A stretch of 64,000 nucleotides of DNA from Diatrype stigma. Its lineage: Eukaryota > Ascomycota > Sordariomycetes > Xylariales > Diatrypaceae. Both the position numbers and the translations under genes were made by a program. Shown here piece by piece: positions 46,481 to 57,159 of this stretch (within the stretch, counting starts at the first letter, position 1; each line of letters opens with the position of its first letter). The stretch lies in assembly GCA_022225965.2 (NCBI GenBank), contig JAKJXP020000027.1, positions 124,001-188,000 on the forward strand, written 5' to 3'. The notes below the pieces were generated by a model. It saw nothing but the letters and a program-made list of their open reading frames with translations, was not told the origin of the DNA and made no database searches.

Positions 46481-48734
46481 TATAATTTCGGATTTAAATT
46501 CTTAAATGCGCCTTATCGCTAAATATTCTTCCAAATACGCTTCGAGCTTTTTCCGCTAAAACTCCGACGTAAAATAAATCGGGCCCGTAATAAGGAATGG
46601 CTGTTTTGGTATAAGGTCAATAGCGTACTTTGCTTATTTCAAAATTAAATAGGCTTTTGCTTTTTTTTCGAAATACATATTCTCAAAATCCTTTAAGCAA
46701 TTTGGCAATACGACCGTTTTTTCGACGCTATTTTCGCCGAATTTAAAAATGTCTCGATCGTTTTCGAATCCGATTAAATTTACTTAATAAACCGACTTAT
46801 TTACGAAAACAAATTCGGCTAATTCCTTGCCGTCGATTTCCTTTGAACCGCCGAACGTTTATCGATAAATAGCCGTTTTTAGCATTATCCTTAATCGCCC
46901 TATGCCAAAACGGAATAAAAAAAAATTAAACGCCTTACGGTTATAACGAATTGCAAAAAATAACTAATAAAACCTTCGTTTTTTTTTTGTTGCGTTTATT
47001 ATTTTTATATCAAATTCGTATATTCCGTAATATTTAATAAAAACGCCATTAGTCCTTAATAACTTCGGCTATATAACGGTAACCGATTAAAGCTTTTTTT
47101 TCCTAACGAAACGCCGGCTTATTGTATTAACTTAAGCCCTTATATTTAAATTAATTCCTATCGTAATAGGCGTCGCGTTTTTTTCCGGAAACACGATTGC
47201 GGCCCTTTAAAATAACGGGCCTATACCGACCGTACGTAAAAGCTTCGCCGAAATAAGCTATACGTAAATGCTTATTCCGGCAGGCCATTTTTCGATTCCG
47301 AATTAATATTGGAATCGTCGTATTAAATAAAGTTTTAAACGGCTACGAAAAAGGTAACTCTAAATACGTCCGGCGGCGCCTTTTCGCCTTTTGGTCGAAA
47401 TAAAAACTCCGAATGCTTTTTTTTTTTGCAAGCGGTAATTCGGTATTTTTTTTTTCCGTAATTTTAATACGTTATTAATGGCTTTTTTCGTTTTTGCTAT
47501 CGGACCGATTTATTACGATCGGAATTTATTTGGCGCTTAAAATTCCTTTATTAATCGCTTTTGCTTCGTTTTTTTTAGGCGTTAAACGTTTTAACGCTAA
47601 ATATTCTGCTTTTTTTGGGCTTTAAGAAAGCGCCATTATACGGCCGTTTATTTTTGCGTTGCTTTATTTTTAAAACCTAGCTTTTGCGTTAAGCCTATTA
47701 AATTTAATTAGCATTCGCTATTATGGCAAAAAGCTATTTTAATGCAACCTTTTGTTTTAGCATTTTCGTTTTTAATATAAGCTATAAACGGTAATAAAAA
47801 TAATGCATTAAATGCGGATTTTTTTATTGGAAATTTAATTCCGGCCCTTTTACGTTGGCTTAATGGATTCGCTACGTAACAAAGAATTCCATCGGCGACT
47901 CGTCGCCTTAACGTAAATTTTCGAACGCATTTCGAAACGTACGTATTACGTATTTGAAATTTATATGTTCCTTTTTAACGAAAAACCATAAATCTTCGAA
48001 TACCGTTTTAACGACGTTTTTTTTTATATTATCGCAATACGATCGCCATTTAGCCTAAAAGTCGTTTTTTATGCGGTTCGTAGCTTAATATATATATATT
48101 GCTTTAATTTGTCCTAATTTTTCGATAACGTTGGTTTCGGTAATAAAAATAATTCATTTTTTTTTTTTTTGCATCGTAAACCGTTCGTTAAGCATTCGGT
48201 CCGGATACTTTGGAAATTTATCGTTTCGCAAGATTTTATTCGTATATTATGCAATAACGAAAGCAATTAATTTTTTTCGCTTTATTTTATTTTTCGCGAT
48301 TTATTTAACGCATAGGTTCCGTTTTCTTTCGTTTTAAATACGTTCCGTCCTTAATTCGATTAGCAGTTAGGCAATTTCTTAATTCGTAATAAAAACAGAG
48401 TCGTCCATAATGCGATTCAGCAACGATTAATCACTAACCGCGCATACAGAAATGCTTTCGGAATTTCCGTAGCTTAGGGAATTTTCGCGTACCGGGCTTC
48501 CTTCGTCGTTTTAACGCTAAGCGGTCGCTAACGGTTTTCCTTCGTTTTATAAAGTAACGGGTATTGCTTTTCCGTTTTCGTCGCTCGTACGCCGCTCCTT
48601 ACCCGATTCGGCGGCGATTTAACGCTAAGGATTTTCTTTTATATTATCCGCCATAGCCGTTTTGCTTTAAAAGCTGCAATTGGCTTTATTTATATTAATC
48701 ATTGCATTAAGTATCGAATAAAAAGCTAAAAAAT

Positions 48735-48946
48735 TATAAAAATATAAATAGCTAAAAATTAATAACGTAATAACTAAACGTAAACGAAATTATTTTAAGA
48801 AAAAAATATATAAGATTACTTTTAATTATAATTCCTAAAAGTATATAAAGTTTTCTTTATGGGCTTTAGCCCTTAATGCGGCGCTTAATCGCCGATTACG
48901 TGCCGTTTACGTAATAAGCCTCTTAAGCGAGAGCCATACTTTTATA
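48735..48946 (-). repeat. Inner element LTR, right copy (5' LTR)
   Basis: 212 bp, aligned without gaps to the left copy as far as I can tell by eye. This copy has more G-to-A type changes. It is followed immediately by the TCGAA target duplication. Confidence 0.9.
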
Positions 48947-50366
48947 TCGAATACGAATAGAAAGTTTTTTACGAAATTCGAATTTCCAAAATTCTTTAGG
49001 CTTATAGCATTTTTTAGCTAATCGTACGAAATTATTCTTAAAGATAACGAAATCGATAAAATTATTAAGTTTTAAACGACGAAATTCGGCTTTAAATTCT
49101 TTTAATCGATTGGGATTGTTATATTTAATTCAAAAATGTTTTATAAGGTTTTCGAAAATGGTAATTTAATCGGAATAAATGAAACGGAAATAAAGTAAGG
49201 TATTTTTTATAGCAATGCTTTTTAAGTAAAACTTAATTTCCGCGAGTTTTGTTTCGTTATTAGCAAAATGGTTAGCGTTTATTTTGAAACGATTTTGCAT
49301 TTGTTAATACTAATTTTCGAAGTTTATTTTGTTTTGTTTTTTATCGGCGTAAAAATCGAAAACGTTTAATTTGTTATTTTTCTTTTTAATGCCTAGGATA
49401 TTAAAGATTTCGATAAATAAGTTAATATTGCGTAAGCGTTTTTTTAAAACATTAATTTCTTTATTTTTGTTTAGCATATTATGAGCTTATGTTTTTAATT
49501 AATCGGTTAATAATTAAATGTTTTTATCGAGGTTGGTATTTTTTTCGGCATTATAAAAAATTAATTTGCTTTTCGTAAATTTATCAAAATAATATGTTTA
49601 ACGGAAAAAGATTTAAATAAATCGATTTAACTTTATAACGAAATCGGTTATTTTTTCGACCTATAATTAAATGGCCATTATTATTAAAATACGCATTTTT
49701 ATTTCTTAATAAAGAGCCTTTAAGTTTTTTTCGTAAAGGTTTTTAAATGCTATTGGAATTAAGGTTTTATTAATTCTAAGAAAAGCAAACTTTTTAGCTT
49801 TAATTAAGGCAATAAAAGAAAAACCCGTTTTGCTTTTTTTTATATAAATAACAGCTAATTTTTCGAATTTATTAAATAAGTTTTTATAAAATTTATTATT
49901 TTTAAATATAGCAATAAATTTTTTCATATTATCTTTGTTAGCCGCGTTTTTAAGTTTATGGTAAATAAATTGCTTAATGATTTCGTATTTATTTATTTTT
50001 TCGCCATAAGTAACGGTTTTTTTCGAAATAAAGGGGGTAATCTTTATATGATTCGACCGTCGTTATAATCGTATTTTCGGTATTTTGTTAAATCCTAAAT
50101 GGATATTTCGAATAAAGATAAATGCATGAAATCGTATTTTTTTGCGTATTTATAAAACGGCTTTAGTCGTTTTTTCGGGTAATTGCATTATTATAAGAAT
50201 CGGGTTTATTAATTCGTATTTCGGCGATTTTCGCTTATTAATTTTTAATGGGATGTTTAAAATAATCCTTAGCGCGTTTTAAGTTGTAGTTTTAATTTAT
50301 AATTGTTTTTTTCAGATATAAGATATTATATAAACCTTTTTTGGCAAAGAAATAAGCTTAGAATTG
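48947..50366 (-). pseudogene. Outer element 5' gag region, decayed
   Basis: AT-rich sequence between the inner element and the outer 5' LTR. By position it is the leader and N-terminal gag of the outer element on the minus strand. A 73-codon Lys/Phe/Ile-rich open stretch at 49927-49706 may be a gag fragment. Too altered for a firm domain call. Confidence 0.55.
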
Positions 50367-50598
50367 TATTACGAATTATTATAGCTTCGTTTTATAAATC
50401 CGAATTCCATTAGTTATGTAAAATTCTAAGCTAAAAAAGAAAAGAAAGAAAGGAATTAAAATAGCAAAAGCAGAAAGACTGTTGCTTTAATAAGTGCTAC
50501 GGTTTTAGTGCTGGATTTATTTATTCCGTTCCTTATTCTTATTTTCTTGTATGTATATTTTGGCTGTATGTAGTATTACACCTGTGGCTATCGTAATA
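50367..50598 (-). repeat. Outer element LTR, right copy (5' LTR)
   Basis: 232 bp, matching 35683-35908. It has a few more G and C than the left copy (for example TTGTATGTATATTTTGGCTG where the left copy has A or T), so it appears less RIP-mutated. GTACG follows directly as the target duplication. Confidence 0.83.
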
Positions 50599-53293
50599 GT
50601 ACGGGAATAAATATAAATACCATAATACGTAACGCTTATTAATTACGTAAAAACCTTTAAAAGGCTTTCGAAATAGCGGTATTCGTAATTGCAGAAATTA
50701 TCGTAAGTATAGGTTTAAATATAAGCATAAGCGGATCTGTTATTTCTTTTTTTTTTTTTTTTTCTCCTGGTACCGCGGGCATTGCGGGTACGGATAACGG
50801 GAATACCGCGGATACGAATAACGGGGGTACCGCGAATACGGGCAACGGAGGCACCGCGGATACGGGCAATAGGGGCACCGCGAATACGGAAGGCGTTAAT
50901 ACGGCCGCGTTAAGTGCCGCGTTAAGTGCTGCTTTATATAAAGGCGGAATTATCGTTATTCGAATCGAAATTAATGACCTTTTTTCATTATAAGGGCTCG
51001 CGGCGAAGTATAAAATAAAGCTTTCATCGCCGGTATTTAATAACTTTTCGAAGAAATTGTGACAAAATAACTGCGCCGTTTTAAAAGCGCTTTCGAGGCT
51101 TTTATATACGGAATTTCTTAATATTTAATAATGATATATTAGCGGCAAAATCTTTGTCGATATATTATTAAGAATTAATATTACCGATTTTTAAGCCTTT
51201 TATATGGGGCTTTTCGTCGATTGGTTCGATATTTTTAAGAATTTTATACGCATAAAGAAATCCGTATTAATCGATAAATAAATAATTAATTCGGAAACAA
51301 AATAATAATGCCTTCGAAAAGCGCCAAATTATAAAGAATAAAATAATTAAAGCTTTACGGTATTAAATTGCCATAAGATTAATGGTTTTATATAAATAAA
51401 CCATCGTAAGGATTTTAAATTATTTGCGCTTAAAGAATTTTTGCCGTATTCGTTTATTTTGCGAATCGAGGAAATTGCGGTATTTATTTGTCATTTTCTT
51501 AATTATACGTTTTAGGACGTCCAAAATGCGCAAAAGGTTTTCGTAGCCGTCGATTAAATATGCTTTAATATGCCGATAATTCGATTCGGTAAAAAAGATT
51601 ATTTAAATTCCGAAATTACGATATTACGAAATATAATAATTCGCCCATTTATATCGAAAAGGGAAATATATGTTTTTAAGGTATTTAATAATGGCTATTT
51701 AATTTTTAAACTTTTTATAAAATATATTTTAAGCTTCGTTTATTTCGGTTTTTATTTATAAATATATTATATATTACTAATATATAAAAACCTTTTTTCG
51801 AAAATAATAAGGAATGTTATCGAATAAGATATTCGGGATTTTCTGGCCATTTATACGGACAAAACGGTTAAATTTTCGAAATTGCTTACGATTATCGGAA
51901 TTTTTAAATTTATTAACGAAAATCTTTTTAATATTTGAATTTTTCTTATCGGTATTATTTTCGTTATTATTAGCCTCTTTTTTATTTCCGTCGGGCGTAA
52001 GTTATAAAGGCTTTTTTTATTTTCGTTTAATATAAAATATAACGTTTTTATTAATATAAAAGATATAGATTTATTATTAAACGCCGAAAAGGAATTATTT
52101 TGCTACTTTTTTAAATTCTTTTTGGAAATCGAAAATAAGCATATCGGATTCGAAAGCGCTTATTTTTACCATGATTTCGATATAATTCTTTATAAGCCAG
52201 TCGTATTATTTTTGCGACTTATTCGGTATTATATCGAAATATTTATTAAACGTCGAATCCGTATAAATAATTTTTATAACGTTAAAAAACGATATATAAA
52301 AGCAATTCGTTTTATACGTATTATCGAAATTCGAAATTATCGGATATCGCTTTTATATGTTAACATATTAAGAATAAATCCATATAATAACCGTTATACG
52401 GTTCGGATTATTTTTTTCGTATTTAATCCGATAGGAATATTTTTTATTTTGAAAATGTTTAATAAAGGCCTAAATAAATATAAAGCCATTAAATTTATTT
52501 AAGCGAATGCGTTAAAGGAAATTATAAATGTTCCTTTACCGAACGGAATAATTCGGAAAACCCTTTTTAAAAATAATATATATATTTATAAAGGAAATAT
52601 TTATATTAGCCATGTTTCGTATTTGTAATTTCATTTATTCGGTTAAGCAATACGTATATATATAAATAATTACATCGGATATATCGTAATTATGTTGCCG
52701 ATATCGTTTTTCGGTAAAAAGCTTAAATATTTATTTATAATCGGTATATTTATCGGCTATAATTATAGCCTTAAACGAATAGTTTATTTTGCGCGTATTA
52801 GTTTTTCATATTTAGCGGCTTTTATTAATACGTTAAATATTACGATCGTAATAAATGTAATAACGAATAAATTTATCGTCGTAATAATTTAATGTTTAAT
52901 AACGAATAAAGTAATAGCCGTAAGATTTAACGAAGATATTTAAGGATTTTATTAGGTTTTTAACCTTTTTATAAAGCGAGCCGTTATTTGGGCCGTCTTT
53001 TAATAAAAGCGGTAACGAACGAAATAAATTCATCGGTTATTACGGCGAAGCCGAAATTATAAGAATGAAAATAAAAAGAAAGAAATAAAAATAAAAAGAA
53101 GAAAATAAAAGTAATTATATATTAATAAAACCTAATAAGTTATTATTATTATATCGAAGCTTATTATCGAAAATTAAGCTATTATATGTAAGAAGCTGTT
53201 AATTTAAATGAGAAACTAAATGTTTTAATATTTGCGATATTAATGGGAATTAGTATATTCGGATAGTCCAGTTATTAGCTGTTAGAGTGGGTT
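50599..53293. mobile_element. Right arm of the interrupted DNA-transposon-like element
   Basis: AT-rich, RIP-like DNA between the outer LTR element and the right inner inverted repeat. Open frames up to 126 codons occur on the plus strand (52122-52502, Ile/Phe/Tyr/Arg-rich; also 51814-52035 and 52692-52892). I cannot recognise a transposase. Joined to the left arm at 35189-35682, the element would measure about 3.2 kb, a reasonable size for an autonomous DNA transposon. A GC-rich minisatellite at 50778-50890 lies inside. Confidence 0.5.
50778..50890. repeat. 24-bp coding-type minisatellite, about 4.7 copies
   Basis: Units of the form GGCACCGCGGATACGGGCAA plus four bases repeat with a 24-bp period and little variation. 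Being a multiple of three, it keeps a frame open: (GTADTGNG)n on the plus strand or (PVSAVPPL)n on the minus strand. It is a GC-rich island in an otherwise AT-rich block, and its C residues are mostly in CpG or CpC rather than CpA context, which RIP spares. Confidence 0.8.
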
Positions 53294-53338
53294 AATTGCC
53301 CCTAGAGGAAAATTGCAATTGCCCCAATAGTAATTCTC
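53294..53338. repeat. Right inner inverted repeat block (45 bp)
   Basis: Reverse complement of 35189-35233 with five transitions. It includes the doubled word AATTGCCCC, which may be a binding-site repeat. Confidence 0.8.
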
Positions 53339-53412
53339 GGATGTATAGCTTGGATTCTGCGGGAACGTACTGTAAATGGGTGGCTTGGCATACTGTAGGT
53401 CCGTGCAAAGGA

Positions 53413-53440
53413 GTTCGCTCACTTTTGGCCCCTACCTTCG
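53413..53440. repeat. Right outer terminal inverted repeat (28 bp)
   Basis: Ends CCCCTACCTTCG followed by TA at 53441-53442. Reverse complement of 34905-34932 with one mismatch. Confidence 0.85.
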
Positions 53441-53442
53441 TA

Positions 53443-53779
53443 CCTAACTAGTAGTTACCGAGGCCACCGCGGCGGCCCCATCAGTTACTGAATACAGATT
53501 GTCGGTGCTAAGGTTTATTTCTTGACTAATCGCAGATTCATGCCCTGCTGCAGGTGGAGCTATCAGGTTCATCCACGTCGGCGTTAGCATTTATTCTTTG
53601 TTGTTGATAGTATTAACGCCGCTTCGTAGCGCATAACTACCAATTTGATAGGTACTCTATCTCCCTTTTTTGGAACCTATGTAGATTACCTAGGGATTGG
53701 TAAGACCTAGAATTACTGATGTACCGACGTGATAGCAGCAGCACGTGTTCGCATCTCCACCATTTGTTGGCTTTATCAA
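53443..53779. other. Intergenic, right border of the transposon block
   Basis: Normal composition. Contains the 3' region of the minus-strand short-chain dehydrogenase gene. No gene seen. Confidence 0.6.
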
Positions 53780-54830
53780 TCAATACCCGGATGGCATGGT
53801 TGAGAGCTTTCCGCCGTCTGACACCAAAGCTAGGCCATTGCAAAACGCCCCTGCTCTGCTTGCCAGATAAAGTATCGCACCGGCCATATCCTGCTCGTCG
53901 CCAAATCGCCTCGCGGGGATGAACAGGTCGTCTTTGCTCGTCTCCTTGGAGGGATCGCGGGTCTTGATGAGCCCCGTGGCTATGTCGGATGGGAACACTG
54001 GGATTTGTCAGCTCCCTTGAACGGAACAAGGAAAGGAACAAGCAAGAGGTCGAACGCGAGATGCGGGATACCCCCCCAGACTCACATCCAGGCGCAAGCG
54101 CGTTCACCCTGATACCGTACTTCGCCAGGTTCGTGCTCGCGTGCTTGGCGAGATGCGCCACAGCCGCCTTGCTGGACCCGTACGCCGGCGTGGAAGTCCA
54201 GAACCGGCTATACGCGGAGATGCTACTTGTGAAGATGGCCTGGCTCTGGACGGAGGGGACGTCGCTGCCCTCCCTGCCCGGAGCGCCGAAGGCGCCCGCG
54301 CCCCCCTTCAGGGCCTGCTGGTTGCCGGCGTCGAGCAGCTCGAGGAACGCCAGCAGCGTGAAGTACGCGCCGGTGACGTTGACGTTGAGCGTCTCCGTGA
54401 AGTCCTCCACCGAGACGCCGTCGAAGAGCATCCCGCGGAGCTCCGCGACGGACATGTCCGCGCTGTAGCGCGTCTCGGGCCCGATGACGCCCGAGTTGGC
54501 GATCACGAGGTTGACGTGGCCCGCGTCTTTCGCGACGAAGTCCACGGCCGCTTGCAGCGAGCGCTTGACGCATACGTCGCACTCGATGGGGACGATGCTC
54601 GGGTGAGCCGCCGCGGCCTTATCGAGCACTTCCTTGCGCCTCCCGAGGATGTAGACCTTTTTGGCCCCCGCTCCGGCTAGGGCCTTGGTCATCATAAGTC
54701 CAATGCCTAGGCATGACCTGTTAGATCTGACCTATTGAGACAGTGAGTACCTTGAGCGCAACCTACCAGATCCACCGCCGGTCACAACGGCTACCATTGC
54801 GTCAACACGAAATAATCCCGAAGTATCCAT
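53780..54830 (-). CDS. Short-chain dehydrogenase/reductase
   Basis: Three exons on the minus strand: 54830-54767, 54706-54086 and 53997-53780. Introns are 60 and 88 bp (GTAGGT...TAG and GTGAGT...CAG). The product is 300 residues. VAVVTGGGSGIGLMMTKALA is the classical cofactor-binding motif and is complete only after the first splice. LVIANSGVIG is the NAG-like structural motif, IFTSSISAYS has the catalytic Ser, and PAYGSSKAAVAHLAKHAST has the Tyr-x3-Lys pair (about Tyr197 and Lys201). The C-terminal part has IPARRFGDEQDMAGAILYLA and CNGLALVSDGG, typical of the family. The residue after the first strand motif (LGRR) suggests NADP. The substrate is unknown. It is the first gene to the right of the transposon block. 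Confidence 0.9.
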
Positions 54831-57117
54831 CTTGAAGATCTTAGACACTGATGTACTAATTTGCTCAGAGGGGCTTGAAGAATCTCCTCCCCTTTCCTTT
54901 GAATGACAATGAAATTATCTAGGCAATCAGGATGGTACAGTTTGGGGCGTCTGTGAGATGGAAACTGATGATTGAAGAGTGAGATTGTGGGGATGTCCGT
55001 AACTGACCCGCGTATCCGTAGCTACCGGGCAAGGCAAGCCAAAGTAATTCGTCGGAGAGAACCGGAGCAATGACCTTCACTATATTACATATTTCCAGTG
55101 AGTCGTTACATATTTTTGTATGCATGGGCGCATATGGTATAACGTACAGCAATATGGTATGTACCTAAGAGCTAATCGGAAAGACCTGCTCAGCTCAGCA
55201 TTTTAACCCCTACTGTGTAACAACGTATTCTCATACCCATTCATCCATCCATGCGAAGGATCATATAATACTGAACTTCACAGTATGGAACGGGAATTAT
55301 TCTCGAGAAAAAGCGGTTGGTAACAATAAAAGGGGGTTGGATACCAAGGGGAGAACCTCCCCCCCTCCGAATACTTGGCCACAATGGATGGCAGTAGTGG
55401 TCTGACTATATACAAATCAACATAATGACTCAAGGCTGTTGTTTATCATCTAAACTGATGTTACAATCTCAGGAGAATCGCATAGGTTACGATCTAGGGA
55501 AATCCTAGCAACCGCCACTAGACCAAGCACTGGGAAAGGTCCGCGGCGAGGCTGCGACGAAGGGCAAGGGTATCTTCATCGTAGTCCCTGGGGGAGAACG
55601 ACAGCCTGGCCATATGGGCTCTGCGTCGCGTCTAATACGCGAAGACGAATCCCTTCAGGCCGGTAGACGCAACGATGTGTTAATATGGCCTAAGGTAGCC
55701 AGTTCCGTTCTTGCCGTCGGCGCCTCGATCATCATGTCCCTCTGTAAGTTCATGTGGAAAAGTATCATCCGCCTGCCACCGAGTCTACATGTCGGCAACG
55801 CTGTTGGCTGTGTCAACGTTCAACTTGGTCTCGTGTGCCATCATGTCAGGCCACTGCGTTCGCGTGGGTGATAACTTCGTCATCCTATCAATGAAGAGGA
55901 CATCTGCACACAATACGAGTCGTATCGCCCCGTGATGCGGATTCCACAACTTACCTGCTCATCGCGATCTTCGGGCATGGTAGGTTGCTTCGAATCAGTG
56001 CGAGATCCTCAAGAATCCAAAGCTGGCAATGGGTACTTTATATTGTTTTATAGGTCTTCGTTCGTCCAAGAATCCCACCGCCCAACCAAGCCTCCGAATG
56101 TACTTTCGTGCGAGCCCTCATAGTCACCAGGTGTCTGGGCGGAGTTGGTTGAATGTCACATGCTTCGACATTTATACAAAGTATAGATAGAGTATAGATT
56201 GGTCTGTCTCTAGCACCCCGCCCCCTATTCACCTGCTAATCCTAAAGGGGAAAGTAGCTTACTGGGCATATATATGGCCTGGGCATACCTAGGTAGTTGA
56301 CCAACGTCAAGATTTTGGTGTTTTGTGTTTGTTAACATAGGTAAGTACCTGATATCACGGACTTATGTATGGTTTGCATTCCATATGAGGGGTTGTTATG
56401 ACGTGGGATCGCCTGCAACCCATTGAAATAGCTGTGGTCGGTCGGGCCTGGAATGTTCAAGGGGAGCCGGCAGGCGGGGATGGTGGGGTGTGTGAGCTAA
56501 TATAATAAGTACTTACAGGTATGTATGTAAGTACGCTGGTCCCCTCGTCGAATTACTTCAAGGCAGACTTCGTACCTCATTTCAATTTCTGTTTTGGAGG
56601 CAATAACTACCTAACTATTATTACTGCCCAACCTACCTTCTATCGATCTAGGTGCCTAGATCATGACAGCAAAATGACGAGTCTGAACTTTCGTTATTCG
56701 AAAGCTCTGGGGGTAGAGCTCGGAAACCTCCAGGGCTGTTAGGCTGTTACTCACCACGTTTCACTTATCCCTCACTTAGGGAGCGCTCAACTCACATTGG
56801 CGGGCCTAATGCATGTATTGGGGCTCTTCGGGGCTATTTGGGGCTGCTTCACTGGACTCACTGGGCTCACTGGACTCACTGGACTGGTTTCCATTCCTTG
56901 GCCCCGTTCTTCGTGTGGATGCACGTCACCATCGTCAGCTGGACGTGTCTTGGATCGATTGTTTTCCCTGCCCCTAGAACAAATAACTAACCTAGAATAC
57001 GTACCTAAGAATCCAGAAATTGTTTATCTACATCTCTTAATTTCCATGAAGCTTTCTGCCTGGGACTCATCGCCTTTCTTCCGCTCCGCAGTTTCTATTT
57101 CGCCCTAGACTTCCGAC
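54831..57117. other. 2.3-kb intergenic region
   Basis: Upstream regions of the dehydrogenase (minus) and phospholipase C (plus). Open frames under 105 codons lack features. A CTCACTGGA-type tandem repeat occurs at about 56850-56885, and TACCTA/TAGGTA motifs are scattered. No gene recognised. Confidence 0.55.
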
Positions 57118-57126
57118 ATGGCAGAG

Positions 57127-57159
<33 letters not shown>

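Larger units (their letters stand above)
40946..48946 (-). mobile_element. Inner Ty3/gypsy LTR retrotransposon nested in the outer one
   Basis: 8001 bp, bounded by two 212-bp LTRs (40946-41157 and 48735-48946) and a perfect 5-bp target duplication TCGAA (40941-40945 and 48947-48951). The polypurine tract is visible on the minus strand next to the left LTR (GGAAAAAAAGGAAATAA, about 41158-41174), so it reads leftward, the same way as its host element. Remnants in order are reverse transcriptase (about 46080-46480), RNase H (about 45420-45500) and integrase (about 44080-44170), the Ty3/gypsy arrangement. A tandem repeat (43052-43345) and a tRNA-like sequence (about 42790-42870) lie between integrase and the 3' LTR. 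All reading frames are broken. Confidence 0.9.
35683..50598 (-). mobile_element. Outer Ty3/gypsy LTR retrotransposon, RIP-inactivated
   Basis: Two LTR copies (35683-35908 and 50367-50598) bracket it, flanked by near-identical 5-bp duplications: ATACG on the left, GTACG on the right, differing by one transition. A purine-rich tract lies just inside the left LTR on the minus strand (rich in GGAAG and A-runs, about 35909-35925), so the element reads leftward on the minus strand. Remnants appear in gypsy order: a gag zinc knuckle (about 40627-40680), reverse transcriptase (about 38690-39060) and integrase (about 37080-37215). The element is interrupted in its gag region by the inner element at 40946-48946. 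Without that insertion it would be about 6.9 kb, a usual gypsy length. Exact LTR ends are my best reading, since RIP has altered the TG...CA termini to TA...TA. Confidence 0.83.
34903..53442. mobile_element. RIP-decayed nested transposon block, 18.5 kb
   Basis: From about 35270 to 53250 the sequence is extremely AT-rich and TA-dense, stop codons interrupt every frame, and remnants of two gypsy elements are visible. Repeat copies differ almost wholly by C/T and G/A transitions. That is the signature of repeat-induced point mutation, a fungal genome defence acting on duplicated DNA. The block is bounded by inverted repeats of normal base composition, each next to a TA. From outside in I see inverted-repeat ends, a DNA-transposon-like arm on each side, an LTR element at 35683-50598, and a second LTR element at 40946-48946. 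No intact gene remains. The RIP reading is inferred from composition and repeat comparison; I did not compute indices. Confidence 0.88.
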
